In this document: positions 47,206-60,870 of the stretch, piece by piece | Layout of the letters: each line of letters starts with the position of its first letter | Numbering within the stretch: the first letter of the stretch is position 1 | Assembly: GCA_030762895.1 (NCBI GenBank) | Contig: JAUPTC010000103.1 | Location: forward strand, 36,629 to 100,628 | Reading direction: 5' to 3' | Source: Sophora flavescens | Taxonomy: Eukaryota > Streptophyta > Magnoliopsida > Fabales > Fabaceae | DNA length: 64,000 nucleotides | Translations under genes and position numbers: made by a program | Notes under the pieces: model-generated | The model's input: only the letters and a program-made list of their open reading frames with translations | Databases searched by the model: none | What the model was told of the DNA's origin: nothing

Positions 47206-47690
47206 TGTCTACTTTTTTTTTAATAAGCGAAAGGTATATTGATTGAATACAAGGGGTACTCCAACCCATATACAAAGTAACAAAAGAGAAGACTACAAAC
47301 AGGATAACAAAAGGTATTATTTCAGCCAAAACACAAGCAAAGGCTAGAAGGTTGAAAAATAACTAAAGTTCATCCCACAACCAGGAGCAATCAAACCCGT
47401 CCTAAAATTCCTCATGAACGTACCAATGCCCAGTGCAAGGAACAAGAAAATACAAAAGAAAAATTAAAAACAAGAGAAATAGAAGCAGCACCAGAAACGT
47501 ATGACCAAATGTAAGTGTAGAAACCAACGTGTAGCATCAGGTTGCAAATAATACAACCCGCATAATATTGAGTCTTATGGTGTAGAAAAAGTCCAAAATA
47601 AGCCCCACCTATTCAAAGAAAACCAGAATGCTCACCAGATGGTAAACAAAAGCATTGTCTACTTATTCCAAATATGAAAGTCAAACAGAC
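47206..47690 (-). mobile_element. LINE 3'-end remnant B, copy R
   Basis: Copy of 16,665-17,145 with the same internal deletion, so the deletion predates the 30-kb duplication. Confidence 0.6.
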
Positions 47691-49025
47691 CAAAAGGCAC
47701 CATAACTTGAAAACTCCTGCGTTGGTGTTCATTTTATTTTATCACATCAACATGGTTTATCCATGGATTTTATCTTTTGTAGACGGAAAACAAAACCCCA
47801 GTAACAATTAAAATCAAACCTATGACATGTGATAGAAGACTATAAATCCCAACACAATAGACCTTTACCAAGCATGATAACGAATCATTAAGTAGATGAG
47901 TGACCATACATTCATACACCTTGCAACCGTAAACAAGTCATGTGAAATTAAACCACCTCTTGTACTGTTGGCACATCTTTTCTACTGCAAGGTTCCACAA
48001 CTTTAACAATAAGATGTAAATTGAAATAATTGGATTATTCATTTGTATCTTCTGAGCACTCACTCAATCCTCTAGTTTTAAAGCATTTCAAAAATTCAAA
48101 TAACTTGGTCATTTCATCAACTCAAACATAAATTTCAAACCATATTTTAAAAAGTAACAAGAGATTTAAAGAATAACTGAAGTCAATGGTTCACATATTG
48201 AAGACTCATCTTTTTCTAAAATTCCATTAGGAACACTAGCACATACGCTCACAAGCATTCTGTCGAACAGATAGAATGTAAATACAAAATAAGTTAAGGC
48301 ATTAATAACTATCTTCTACTTTCCCTAACCTTTCATCAAATAGTTGGCACACATTCACATAGAACATTAAATCATTATGATACAAGATTTTATTACAGTA
48401 TACTCAAAAGTATAGCAAGTTATCTACTCTTGGGTATATTATTCAAGTCAATGTTTTACTTTTGCATCTTCTCTTCAATATATTACCTACTTTCTTTCAA
48501 GTGGATTTTGGGTATTTTACTTTATTGTTTGCAAAATCACTCTGAAATTTCATAATCTTGATTATTGAGCCATCAAGCTTGAACACGCCCAATTTTTTTA
48601 TCAATAAACACACCCAGTTTATTGATTTGGAACATAAAAGAAAAACTAAACCACAAAATTAGACATAGTGGCATAGATATTTCAAGAATAATATAATGAA
48701 GTCCAAACAAATATATGTTGCTCTTTATATTATTAAGCTCCCCGATTATAAGCTATTGCTACATAGAACTGGAGGCCATTCAAGTATAGGCCAACGATCA
48801 TTCTTCCAATTGAAATAGAAACAAGATCAATTTGCAAATAGAAAAGTAAACCTACAATATAAAATTGATAAAACAATATCCATATTGTCAAATGGTTTGT
48901 GAATTTGTCATATACTTCATAATAATTATGATAAGCATAATAGACTAGCCACTTTGTATACAATGTAAAAGTAAAATCCTAATAACCACAATCATAAACC
49001 TCTTGGGTGAAAACAAGAAAAATAA
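47691..49025. other. Copy R of 17,146-18,482: direct repeat then AT-rich spacer
   Basis: 47,691-48,015 is the diverged direct repeat of about 45,490-45,810. The rest holds no gene. Confidence 0.5.
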
Positions 49026-50250
49026 TTAATAATGTATTCCTCCGATTGAAAAAAGGCTTTCCTTATAAATTACTACATGAGAATCAAACTCTCCTTTAAC
49101 ACCAAGCTCCTCAATCATCCGGGTGCTTAAATCAAACCAAACTAGTTCAACATCTGTTCTTTCTGAAGAATATATCACCCTTCTTCCCCACTCCGATAGG
49201 ATGCTCAATGCAAGGCAAGGGCCCAATAATGAAAAGTTTAGTCCATGATTCCTTCACACCGATTTCACCCAAAATTGATATGTGAAAAGTAGTCGTACCA
49301 ACATACCATGAGATCAAAGCAATGGACCCATTTAACACAACCAAGTGTCTCTGCACCCAATCATAATAAAAACTATCACCTATGTCTGACAATATGTCTA
49401 TGTCTAAGGGTATGGGTGTTATAAAGAACACCTCATTGCTCAAGTCAAATGATGACACGAAGTACAAGGTATTGGGTGAAGACTCATTATGTGTTTCACT
49501 TCCACCATGACCCCACCAATGACACATTCCATCCATGTACAGCTCGTTCTGAAACACTACGCCGAGACTGAGGCATATCGACATCAACAAGTTTCCTCCA
49601 ATAGTTACTTCTTAGACTATATATCTCCCAAAAGGGGTCATCGTCTATAAGTTGCGGACTATATAAATCAATTTGAGTATCCCTAAAAAATTGTACATGC
49701 CTAATCAATGTATAGTCATCTCTAAGGTGGTCATAACCAAATCCATAAAGAACAACAAAAGGATCCCATTGAGGTGAGTGATGCAGACTCAACGAGAGGG
49801 GGCTGGGAGAAGTGACCTTGAATTCCTTGGTTGCTGGGTTCCACAATACAACTCTTTCATCACGATGATCTGGGGAGTAGAGGCATAGAATCCCAGTAAT
49901 AGTACCAGAATCCAAAATATAAAAATAAGGGTCATCCTCTTGAAATGGATTTGGGCAGTCTAATTTGACCAAATCCTCAAACCTATCAGAAATACTACCG
50001 TAGCGAATAAAAATCTACTCGGTCGGTCAGTTGGAGGAGGAGAGATGTATCATCGTAGTAAGAATGATGCTTAGATATGAAATTGCTGCGGAAGATGCTC
50101 ATGAAATGAGGGTTCTCAAATAGGAGGGACCATGATTTGCGCGACGCATCCAAATCGTTTCAAAGATTTTAGAGGCAATTTTGACAAAATGGAGAATGCA
50201 AGATCATCAGGGATGTGGTTCCTAACCTTTCCACCAGCAGATTTCTCCAT
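49026..50250 (-). pseudogene. F-box/FBA gene, copy R, frameshifted
   Basis: Same protein as 18,483-19,706, with four frameshifts: +1 near 49,160, -2 near 49,545, -2 near 50,000 and +1 near 50,143, plus an in-frame +3 near 49,785. The F-box (NHIPDDLAFSILSKLPLKSL) and FBA blocks are all still present in pieces. Most disruptions fall at CAG/CTG positions of the intact copy (ACCAGAAAG in L, ACCGTAG in R). They may be sequencing artefacts of methylated DNA rather than true decay, so the gene could be intact in the organism. Confidence 0.7.
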
Positions 50251-50826
50251 CTCCACTTGCAATTGCAATTTCAATTGTAACCCGACGAGGAATGAATGAG
50301 AGAGAGATCGTGACAACAGGCAGTGTGAGACAGAGCAAAACAATAGTGTTTGTTGCAAGATTTGATTTGATTTGATGAAAAACTCTTTTACCCATTGTGG
50401 TATTTATTATTTAATAATATAAAAGATAAAAGAAAGATTTTTTTGGATAGAAATAAAAGAAAGATTATTTGTTAACTTAATTGAGAAGTAATTGTATAAG
50501 ATATCTTTATCCAAAATCACAAAAGATTTTTTATATTTTCATTTATAGAATCCTTTTAACCACATAAAACTTAATTTAGAAGTAACTTTAAATATTTGGA
50601 TTCTTTATTTCCTCCTTTATCTTATCATTTTAGTATTTTACAAATTTTAAATTTATTTTCATTTACTACTTTTTGTAAATGGTTTTTTTGTCTATCTATT
50701 TTTTATGAAAAAGGAAGGATTATTTAAGCCAAAATGAGAACGAAAAAATTAAAATACATCTAATATTAATATAATATCTAATATAATATGATATGGTAAA
50801 AAATTTCTCCATATAACTTATATCTA

Positions 50827-51830
50827 TCAATCTATAAATAATACAAAGTAGTCGCCAATGAAAGGAGAGAGCATCACGTGTCTTATGCCACATGTCATCA
50901 TCGAAAATTTGATTTTTATTTTTGATTTTTTTATTAAAAACATAAAAAGATAAAATTAATTGAAATTAGGCTTAATTGTTGTTTTGGTCCCCTAATATTG
51001 GTCATGTGCGATCTTGGTCCCTAAAGTTTTTTTCGTGCACATTTGGTCCCCTGTTTTTCAATGTTGCAAATTTGGTCCTTCCGTCTAATGTCTGTCAATT
51101 TTTTCAATTATCAACATAGAACAATCACTCCTCTAAGCACACATAACCTCCGGTAGATGTTCACCAACCTTTGCGACTCTAATTCAACATAATTCAGTGG
51201 TTTCGCTTTGCTATTTACTACTTTTGTCTCCTTTCCATGACTTTTTTTTATTCCACCACATGATCCTTTACCACAAAAGATCAACAAGAGGTTCTTTGTG
51301 CTTAGAGCAGTGATTGTGTATAGAGGAGTGATTCCTCTATGTTTATCATTGAAAATTGACAGAGATTAGACAAAAGGACCAATTTTGCAACATTAAAAAA
51401 ATATGGGACCAAATGTACACGAAAAAACTTTAGGGACCAAAATCGCACATGGCCTATAGTAGAGGGACAAAAACTGCAATTAAGCCTTAAAATTAATTGA
51501 AATTTGAGAAAGCGAAAATCTATAAATAATACAAAGTAGTTCCCTATGTAAGGAGAGACCGTCACGTGTCCTCTGCCATATGTCGTCACCAAAAAAAAAT
51601 GAATTTTTTTTTATTAAAATCATAAATTGGGGAAATTAGTTGAAATTAATTGAAATAAGAGAAAGCGAAAATCTATAAAATAATACAAAGTAGTCTCTTA
51701 TTATATGAGAGCATGTCACATGTCCTCTGGCACGTGTCGTCACCAGAAAAATTGTTTTATTGAAATAATAAAAAGGTAAAATTAATTGAAATCATAGAAA
51801 GCGGAAATTAATTGAAATTCCCATTTGATT
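50827..51830 (+). repeat. Three-unit minisatellite, copy R
   Basis: Copy of 20,291-21,290 with the foldback element in the first unit. Confidence 0.7.
50969..51486. mobile_element. Foldback/MITE DNA transposon, copy R
   Basis: Copy of 20,433-20,953; ends GGCTTAATTG / AATTAAGCC, flanked by TTA (50,966-50,968; 51,487-51,489). Confidence 0.75.
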
Positions 51831-52596
51831 AGAAGTAATTCCTCTAACTGATTTGAATTATTTAAATGAGAAATAATTCCAAATAAAATCAACTAATTTA
51901 TTGTTATTAATGGCATTTAATATAAATTGTAAACTCATTAAACAAGTATGTCATTTCACTGATCAAATGTATATTTCTAACTCTACTTTTCTCTGTTAAG
52001 TAATATATCACGTATTTTCAATCTATCCATTCTTTTTCTTTAAAAAAATATTAATGCCCATAAGTATATTATGTTTTATATTTGAATTTATTTTTTATCA
52101 TTAAAACATTTTTTATTAATTAAACTGTCTTAAATTTTTATTTTGAAAATTAAGAAAAAAAAGTAAGAAAAGAAGTACACCAAGTAAAGGATCGTCCTTT
52201 TCTTCAAAAAAAAAGTAAAGGATTGTCCCCAACAAATAAAGTGATGAGTCCGCCACACGAAAAAATGAGTCAAAGGGGGCGAAGAGTCATTAGTAAAACC
52301 ATTTTACCTCCAAAAGATTCGTGGAACTAAAAAACCAAACAGAAAAATGTTATTAACCAATGTTGCATACGCAAGCTGGAAAATTTATATATCATTCATC
52401 TCTTCGAAAGCATCATACTATGAAGCAAACTCAGAATTAACTCTTATTAAGCATCATTATACTACTACATTTAATAAAAACACCATTCTCCAATTTATAC
52501 GTTAGTTTCAAGCTGATTTTCTTTAAAGAGTTCAAAATTAATTTAACATTATATACATTGTACATGAATGTGGCCATGTTATTTTCAATATTGCAG
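51831..52596. other. AT-rich spacer, copy R, no gene
   Basis: Copy of 21,291-22,040 with about 45 replaced bases near 52,450-52,500 (ATCATTATACTACTACATTT), so L and R differ structurally here. Confidence 0.45.
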
Positions 52597-52733
52597 GTGG
52601 AGCAGTGGGATCAATCAATGAAAAAAATCTACCGAAGTATCCAACCCAAACAAATATGTATGACGAGGAGTGTATGAAAATTTTAGTCATGGAAGCTCTA
52701 GATATAGTGACTGGAGATGATATGCAATTGTAA
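52597..52733 (+). pseudogene. Orphan terminal exon, unrecognised gene, copy R
   Basis: Copy of 22,041-22,177 with the same acceptor-like TTGCAG and TAA. The single A/G difference (CCAAAG/CCGAAG) is silent for Pro. Confidence 0.35.
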
Positions 52734-52747
52734 AATACACTGACCGG

Positions 52748-52840
52748 AGTGGTTGACAGAGATGGTTGTCCATAGGTACTGTAGCATCCTGGAAATCATT
52801 GAAAGATTATGAGTTTAGGCACCAGGGTGAGAAAAATGGC
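52748..52840 (-). repeat. SINE-like tail remnant, copy R (ii)
   Basis: Copy of 22,192-22,284. Confidence 0.4.
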
Positions 52841-53032
52841 AACCTTAAATATGGACTGGCATCCGCAAGCTCAAATTAATGGGAACAAATCCATAAAAAA
52901 TGAGAGAAAATCAGAACATTAAAAGTGTGACCACCTCCGTAAAATACAATAGGAACAAGGCAATCTAATGAATTTACTGTGTGTTTCATCCACATTGTTC
53001 TCCTTTTTTTTATTTCAAGGTGAGCTCATTTT

Positions 53033-53445
53033 TTATAAAACATATGTCGACACCTCGGCCGCCAATCTAATGAATTTAGAGACAAGCTGTCTAAATCTGC
53101 GTGTGCTAGCTAATTTTGGATCTCCTTCAACCTCCTTTCCCCTCACATCTTTGACAATACCACAACGGGCTTCCCTTGTCCACCTTCTCAAAATATACTT
53201 CTGAGGAATGACCTTAACATCGTTTGCTTCAAACACTTTCAGTGCATGTGAACAAAGTACACCAAATGTCTCAAACTTTCTACAACTACAAGATATGGAG
53301 GTTGAATCACGATCAAATGATACTCTCCAAGATCCATCATGGTTGACCATAGTGATGACATATTGACTTAAAGAGTGAGTCTCGTTTCTCTCCGATATGC
53401 ATAAATCTAAGAATAACTTAAAATCATTCTGAAACAACTCCAAGT

Positions 53446-53493
<48 letters not shown>

Positions 53494-53642
53494 ATTTTGC
53501 TATTTGTATTAGAATTGGAGACAACTCATACCTTAACATTGCAAGCTTATGAAGGGACTCATCTTGATAAGTCAACTGATTTTCTCTCTTCTCCTCAACA
53601 ACTCGTTCAAAGTGTTTGAAGAATTGGATAATATCCACATAT
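53033..53642 (-). pseudogene. FAR1/FRS-related fragment with SWIM zinc finger, copy R
   Basis: Copy of 22,477-23,092, frame open. SWIM motif CSC-x10-CSH is kept, followed by VIPQKYILRRWTREA. One acidic residue fewer (GKEVEGD for GKEEVEGD) from a 3-bp change. Cut upstream by Cassandra at 53,643. Confidence 0.7.
53447..53489 (+). repeat. (GT)n microsatellite, copy R
   Basis: About 21 GT units, against 24 in L. Confidence 0.95.
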
Positions 53643-54439
53643 TGTAACACCGGGTGCCGACGAGGGGCGGGAGTGGTCGCCGGTGCAAGAAGGCGCGAAC
53701 AAGGAGCGGCTCTGGCGAGCTTCTAGGCGGAGGGAGACATGAATGAACCGATTACACACCCGAATGAGAGGGATCCTAAGACTGTGTAGGTATGGGATAT
53801 ACAACTGAGGAAGACTTATATGAATTGATTGGTACTACCTATACTAACAAGATGCATCTTCTTTTGGTAGCCCATCACTTAAGAACTCCACGATTAAGCG
53901 AGCTTGACCTGGAGCAATTGCAGGATGGGTGACCTCGTGGGAAGTTTTCCCGGAAGCGTATGAGTAAGGACAAAGCACGCTGAAAAGATCCGTGTTGGTT
54001 TGTGGGGGACGGTCGTCAATCCATAAAGCAGCCGGGGATGTTACAAATGGTTTCAGAGCGGCACCTCTCCCGAGACGGTGTGGTTCGGGGACGTAACCAA
54101 GTGAAAGTTGGTGGGCATGTAACACTCGGGTGCCGAGCGAGGGGGGAGTGGTCGCCAGGTGCAAGCGAAGGCACGGACAAGGAGCGGCTCTGGCGAAGCT
54201 CTAGGCGGAGGGACACATGAATGAGCCGATTACACACCCGAATGAGAGAGATCCTGGGACTGTGTAGGTATGGGACTATACAGTTGAGGAAGACTTATAT
54301 GAATTGATTGGTACTACCTATACTAACAAGATGCATCTTCTTTTTGGTAGCCCATCACTTAAGAACTCCACAGTTAAGTAAGCTTGACCTGGAGCAATTC
54401 TGGGATGGGTGACCTCTTGGGAAGGTTTCCCGGGAAGCA
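53643..54439 (+). mobile_element. Cassandra TRIM retrotransposon, copy R, left part
   Basis: 5' LTR 53,643-54,045, PBS TGGTTTCAGAGC 54,048-54,059, second LTR from 54,118, interrupted at 54,440 by element 3 and resumed at about 63,223. 5S-like blocks at about 53,826-53,962 and 54,303-54,438. The C-box GGATGGGTGACC is intact in both. CCACGATTAAG here for CCACAGTTAAG in L is a CAG-site change inside the A-box region. Confidence 0.8.
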
Positions 54440-55707
54440 TGACATAAGCCTCTGGCTCATCTAGTTTTATGGCTAGTATGACCAGCGTTTTGTGCTAATT
54501 ATATTTCGTTTTCGCCCAAATTAGATTAGATTGTCCTCAAGCAAGGTTTTGAGTCTCTAAAGTAGTTTTAGGTTAATTTAGCCAGTTTTGAGTCAAATAA
54601 AGCACTTATGGCTATTTTATTGTTTTTCGAGTTAACTTAGAAGTTAGGGGAATAAAGAAGCGGGGAAATTTCAATCCCGGAGGTGTTCGCCTCGTGAGGA
54701 GTCTTCTCGCCGCGACCCTGAAACCAGCCCGACAGCAAGAGAATGTCATCCTCTCTCGGTTCTCCCCACGACTCCTCTTCTCGCCTCGCGACCACGAACA
54801 CCGATCTGTTCCAAAATTGCAACCCTTTCGTGTCGCCTCGCTGAGCCATGTCTCGCCTCGCGAGACCGAAGACCGTGGCCATGACTCTTACATTCCTCGC
54901 CTCGCGAGCAGTACTTCGCCCAGCGAGAAGATCAAAAGTTGCAGACTCTTCATAATATTCGCCTCGCGAGTGATGGTTCGCCTCGCGAGTGGGCGCAGTT
55001 TCTGAATGTTATAAATGGCTGTTCTGGGCAGATTAGAAAAAAACTTTTCATTCTCCATTGTTTTTACATATTTTCTGGTTGTGTTTCGTTTTCCATGGAG
55101 AACTAATCTTCTTGGATTAGTCTCAGTAAGTGATTTCCCACCACACTTGAGGTTCTGTAATTCCTATTTTATTTGATTTTCCTTTTCAATGCTATGCTAT
55201 AGATTTCTGTTTGCTTAATTCAGGAGTGTATAGTGTTGTGTTGATTTATTTCGGTGATGTTATGTTCCTATATTGAATCGTGTTTGCTTAATTCGTGTGT
55301 GTTCGTTCATGTTCGCTTAGTTCATGAGGTCTTAACCCCGTTTGCTTAATTCGGGAATTAGGAACATATATCTCGTAGTAGTGATTTCGCTTGTTAATTG
55401 TTGCTACAACCGAAAGGGGATTAGAATCTGCTTAGGGCTTGGAATTTACATGAACCGATGATAGTATGGAAAATCGAGAACGATGAGATTAATCGTCTTT
55501 AGCTTATTTGATAATCCTTTAAACCTTTCTGTCTTTATTGCTCTGTTTTTGCTTTGTTTTCCAATTGTACTTCAAACCAACCCCCCAAAAAAAAACTGAT
55601 TTTTGTGGTAATAACATATCAAGAGTCCTTGTGAGGCGATATCCGAGTTGTCGCTAAACTACATTTCCAAACCGCTTCGCTTTTTGGCGCGTGTGCGATA
55701 GCGTTCA
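54440..55707 (+). mobile_element. Element 3, 5' LTR, copy R
   Basis: Begins TGACATAAGCCTCTGG, ends GCGTTCA. Poly-C only 6 (about 55,581). TCGCCTCGCGAG variants at about 54,687-54,990. Confidence 0.8.
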
Positions 55708-55857
55708 AAAAGTGGCGCCGTTGCCGAGGACTCTTGTTTGTTATTTTCGCATTTTTTTTTTTCTTTTCGTTTTGTTTTGAATTGGTCCGGCTACTAGGTC
55801 TACTTGCCCCGACTTGTGTGATTTTGATCCCGAAATTGAAAGAACACTACACACGCC

Positions 55858-57060
55858 CGTAGAGCAACGGGCTAGTACTAGTAGTGATTCTATTTCTGAA
55901 ACTGTTTTTTTGATAACATGGGTGACCAAAGGACATAAAGAAAGCTTGCTGCCCCGATGTAAATTATAGTGGCTTGTGTATTGAATATGTTGGTCTTGCA
56001 TTACTCCTTTGAATTAAAATCCGGTTTAATTCATTTTTGTTGCCAAGGTTCGATGGTCTTGCGGTGAGGATCCACATAAGCATCTCAAGGAATTCCAGTT
56101 GTATGCTCTACACCCTTGAGGCCAGAAGGAATAACTGAAGATCACATCAACCTGAGAGCCTTCCCGTTTTCACTATAGGGAGCTGAAAAGGATTGGCTGT
56201 TATATCTTGAGCCAAACTCTGTTACCACCTGGAACGATTTGAAGAAGGTTTGAAGGAGCGATTGCAATGGATAAGGTTCAGCTAGAGAATGTTGTGTGGC
56301 ATGTGCAACTCTCCCGAGCACCCATATGATGCATGCCCCATTCTCAAGGGGAAGGGTCGATTCTTGATTTGTCTCAAGCTTATGCGTCCATCCTTACAAT
56401 CAAGGCAACAATCGAGCCAGTGCAACATTCCTGACCTCTCCACAAATAAGTACCATCCAAATTGGAGGAATCATCCCAACCTTCGGTATGGAAACTCATC
56501 CTAACAACAATAGAGTGGCGGCACCACAGAATCCTCCTCAAGTGACCACTTACACCTTCTGGACCTTCACTAGAGGTCATGTTCAAGTAAATGCTTGAAC
56601 AAAATCTCCGATTGCGCCGACAATTTGGGCCAGTTCAGGCACGGTTCCAGGCCTCACGAGGCACAGTTTAGATGCGAGCAGATGCTAGCATTCCACAATT
56701 TGCGGAACACGAGTTTGGTCAATCTCAGGTGAGCAGGATGCTAGCATTAAAAATTTAGAGACACGGTGGGACAGCTCGCCATATCCATAAATAACATACA
56801 ACAAGCTCAAAGATCAAACCAACTACCTGCACAAACAGGTGGTGAATCCCAATGTCTCCAATCCTAATGTGAGTGTCATTTCTTTGAGATACTGGGAAAG
56901 TTGTAGAAGCGACCTTGGGAAAAGATGAAGAAAGCTGTTGAGGAAACTCCTGAACCTTCGATTGATGTTGGAGTTGAGAGTATATGTGCCTAGATCCCCT
57001 TCCCACAAAGGTGCGAAAAAATAAGAAGATTGGTGGGGGAAGACAAGGAGAGGGGAAATT
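55858..57060 (+). pseudogene. Gag of element 3, copy R
   Basis: Same internal deletion as copy L. Zinc knuckle (MCNSPEHPYDACP) retained near 56,300. Many single-base frameshifts. The Gln-rich region at about 56,600-56,760 has every CAG altered (CGG, CGAG, GCG). Confidence 0.65.
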
Positions 57061-57289
57061 CTAGATGTGTTCGGAAGGGTGGCGGTGAACATTCCCCCCG
57101 GATGTGATCAGCAGTGCCCAGTATGCTAAATTTTCAAGGATTTATGCACCCACAAGAGGGGAAGTTGAAGGGTAATGAGAGAGTTAATTTGGGAAGAAAT
57201 GTTTCAGCTCTTATCCGAGTCTAAGCCTGCACTTGAAAGGATTCTTGTTTCAGCCACTTAGGCACTTGCCACGAAGTGCAAGGATCCAG

Positions 57290-60200
57290 ACACTTTTACT
57301 ATTCCATGCACTATTGGGGACAGCAAATTTGAAAATTGCATGTTGGATTTGGGAGCCTCCATAAATGTCATGCCCCCTCTATTTTCAATAACCTTGATCT
57401 TGGTCCCTTGCGGTATACGGTCTCACTTATCCGAGTTGGCCAAGGGACCGAGTGCTCGCCCATGGGAATGGTAGAAGATGTCTTGGTACAAGTTGATGAG
57501 TTGATTTTCCCTGCGACTTCCACATCACGGACATGGCGGGAAACAAATTCAAGTAGATCACCAATCATCTTAAGGGCACGGCGGTTCATGAAGACGGCAA
57601 AGACTAAGATTGATGTTGATGATGGGACCATGTCTATGGAGTTTGGTGACATTGTGGCAAAGTTTAACATCTTTGATGCTATGAAACATCCATTGGAAGA
57701 AGCACTCAGTTTTCCAATTAGAGTTGCTCTACGACATTATTGATGACACCAATGAGGACCTTGTTTCCGATTTTCCATTTATTTTCGGCTTTGATGATAT
57801 ATATTCATATCTTGGTATCTTGACACTAACCTGATGTCTTGTTTGTCTTGAGTTTCTTGATTCAACTGCGGGGGTGATAGTGTGAGTGAATCCATGCATT
57901 GGCAGAAGTTCTTGACATCATGGCTACTCCAAATGTACCATCCATTGAGCAGCCACCCTCCTTAGAGCTCAAGCCACTTCCGGGAACCCGAAGTATGCTT
58001 ACTTGGAGACGAATGAAAAACTTCCAATTATTATCTCTTCCAAACTTGACTCGACCGGGAAGCTAAACTATTGGAGGTTACAAGAAGCACACGAAGGCGA
58101 TTAGGTGGACCTTGGCGACATCCCAGGAATTGGCCCCTCCGGATGTATGCATAGAAGTGCGTTGGAGGATGGGGCTAAACCAGTTAAGGGAGCCCAAAGG
58201 CGGCTCAATCCATTGATTCGGATGTGGTGAAGAAAGAGGTGACTAAACTTCCGGCGGGTATCATACAACCCATCTCACGATAGTACTTAGGTAAGTTCCG
58301 ATTAAAGTTGTACCCCAAAGAAGTCCGGCCTCACAAAGTGGTAAGAAATGGTTATAATGAGCTTGTACCCACTAGAGTCCAAATAGCTGGCGATGCCGTA
58401 TAGATTATAGGAAGTTGAACCAGGCCACCGGAAAGGATCACTTTCCTTTGCCGTTCATCGATCAGGATGCTCGAAACGGCTGGATGGTAAATCTCATTCT
58501 GTTTTCTTGATGGCTTTCTTCGGTACTTCCAGATCCATATTGCCCCAGAGGATCGGGAAAGACCACTTTCACTTGCCCCGCCCGGCACGTTTGCCTATAG
58601 GAGGATGCCATTTGGCCTTTGTAATGCTCCTAGCACTTTCCAAGATGCATGCTTAGCATTTTTACTGACTTTATTGAAAGCGCATGGAAGTGTTCATGGA
58701 TGATTTCACCCGTATATGGTTCCTCGTTTGATGCATGGTTGCATAGTGCGAGTTTGGTTCTAGGCAGGATGCATTGAGACTGATTTGGTTTTGAACTATG
58801 AAAAGTGTCACTTTATGGTTGAACAAGGGGATTGTTTTGGGTCATGTTATTTCTAAAAGGGTATTTGGAGTAGATCCCTGCCAAAAATTGATGTGATTTC
58901 TACATTGCCTTATCCATCTTGTGTTCGCGAGATTCGTTTCTTTTCTTGGTCATGCGTAGGTTTCTCCGTGCGCTTCATTAAGGACTTGCAAGATAGCTCT
59001 GCCTTTGTCAAACTTACTGAAGAATGATGCCATGTTCCATTTTGATGACAAGGCAAGAAGGCATTTGACTACCGAAAGGGCATTGACCTCTACCCCGATC
59101 ATCCATCCCCAGTGGACCCTCCTTTTGAGCTCATGTGTGATGCTTCTAACTATGTTGTGGGAGCGGTTCTAGCACAAAGGGTGGGCAAGGGCTGCCCATG
59201 TCATTCATTATGCCTCTAGGACTTTAGATGTTTCACAATCAAATTACACCACCATTGAAAAGGAACTTCTTGTTGTATTTGATCTTGATAAATTTAGGTC
59301 ATATTTGCTAGGTTCCAAGGTTATTGTTTTCACTTGACCATGCATGCGACAAGTACTGTTGAAGAAACAAGAAGCGAAGCCCACATTAATTCGGTGGATG
59401 CTTATGCTCCAAGAGTTTAATGTGGAGATAAAAGACAAGAGTGGAGCTGAAAATTTAGTAGTTGATCACTTGAGTCGAATAGCAAGGGATGGGATCCTTC
59501 TCCCATCCGGGATGATTTTCGAATGAACAGCTTCTACATCTGCATGGGGTAACCCCTTGGTTTGCTTGACATAGTTAACTATCCGGTTCTTTGGGGTTTT
59601 CCTGCAGGTACAAGTAGATCCCAAGATCCATGAGCTCAAGAGTGATTCCAAGTACTATGTGTGGGATGATCCATCTACCTTTGGAAGTTTTGCGGTGATC
59701 AGTGTAATTCGGAGGGTGTGTCCTCGATTATGAGGCAGAGTCCATCTTGCACTTTTCTCATGCCTCTCAAGTAGTGGGACACTTTGGACCACAAGAGGAC
59801 GGCATGAAAAGTCCTAGATTCCAGGTTCCCTTGGCCCACAATTTTTAGAGATGCCTATAAGGTCTATAGGAATTGTAAGTGTCAAACAACGAGGCCTGCC
59901 ATCACTCGTAGGAGTGAAATGCCTCAAAGCAGCCCATGCTTTTTGTGAGGTTTTTGATGTGTGGGAATTGATTTTGGCGGTCCTTTCCCGCATCTTTTGG
60001 TTTTTCTATACATTCTTTTGGTTGTTGACTATGTTTCAAAGTGGGTGAAGCTATCCCCACTAGGACTAACGATGCTATAGTTGTTTCAAAATTTGTTGAG
60101 TCCAATATTTTTTGCAGGTTTGGCATACCTCGGGCTATCATCACGTGACGGGGCACTCACTACCAACCGCACCATGAAAGCTCTACTCAGGAAGTATGGA

Positions 60201-60870
60201 GTTGTGCATAGAGTCTCCACCGCTTACCATCCCCAGACAAATGGCCAGGCTGAGATATCAAATAGGGAGATCAAGCGGATCTTAGAGAAAAATGGTGCAC
60301 AGAATAGGAAGGACCGGAGCCGCCGTCTAGAAGAGGCCTGCATGTGGGCTGGAGGAGGCTTTCAAGACGTAATGGGGATGTCCCCCTTTAGGCTTGTATT
60401 TGGTAAGGCATGTCATCTCCCTCTGGAAGTTGAGCCAGTGCGTATTGGCGGATCAAGTCCGTAATTTGGAAATGAAAAAGCTGGTATTGAAAGGAAACTC
60501 GATTACAACGACTTGAGGGCTTAGGCAGCCTATGAAAGCTCAGGATTTATAAGAGAAAACAAAACATTTTCATGAGTGGGATGATTGCTAGAAAAGAATT
60601 TTTCTCGTGGGTTAATGGTCTTATTGTTTATCACTTTCAAATTGATGGGCGGGAAACTTGTGTCCAAGTGGATTGGACCATTTGTTGTTACTAATGTTTT
60701 TCCTTATGGTGCTAGAGATTAAAAGTGTAGGTAGCAACAAGACCTTCAAGGTTAACGGGCAGAGGCTAAAGCTATTCCATGAGAACTCGGTGCTGGGATG
60801 CCAATGTTGAGGAGGCTCTCCTTGGAAGCTCCCACCTACACCGCCACAATCAGGAGCACCCTTCATTCCA
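57290..60870 (+). pseudogene. Protease, RT, RNase H and integrase of element 3, copy R
   Basis: Active-site DLGAS at about 57,346-57,360, RT FMDDF near 58,690-58,705, RNase H end with EAKPTLIRWMLMLQEF near 59,370-59,415, integrase GLSSRDGALTTNRTM and HPQTNGQAEISNREIK near 60,130-60,275. The integrase Asp of SDQGTH is lost in this text (CACGTGACGGGGC replaces AGTGACCAGGGC). Order is as in copy L; frames are destroyed. Confidence 0.65.

Noticed and set aside
60081..60464. Independent integrase gene in copy R
   Set aside because: It is the frameshifted integrase of element 3; the second catalytic Asp region is corrupted in the text.
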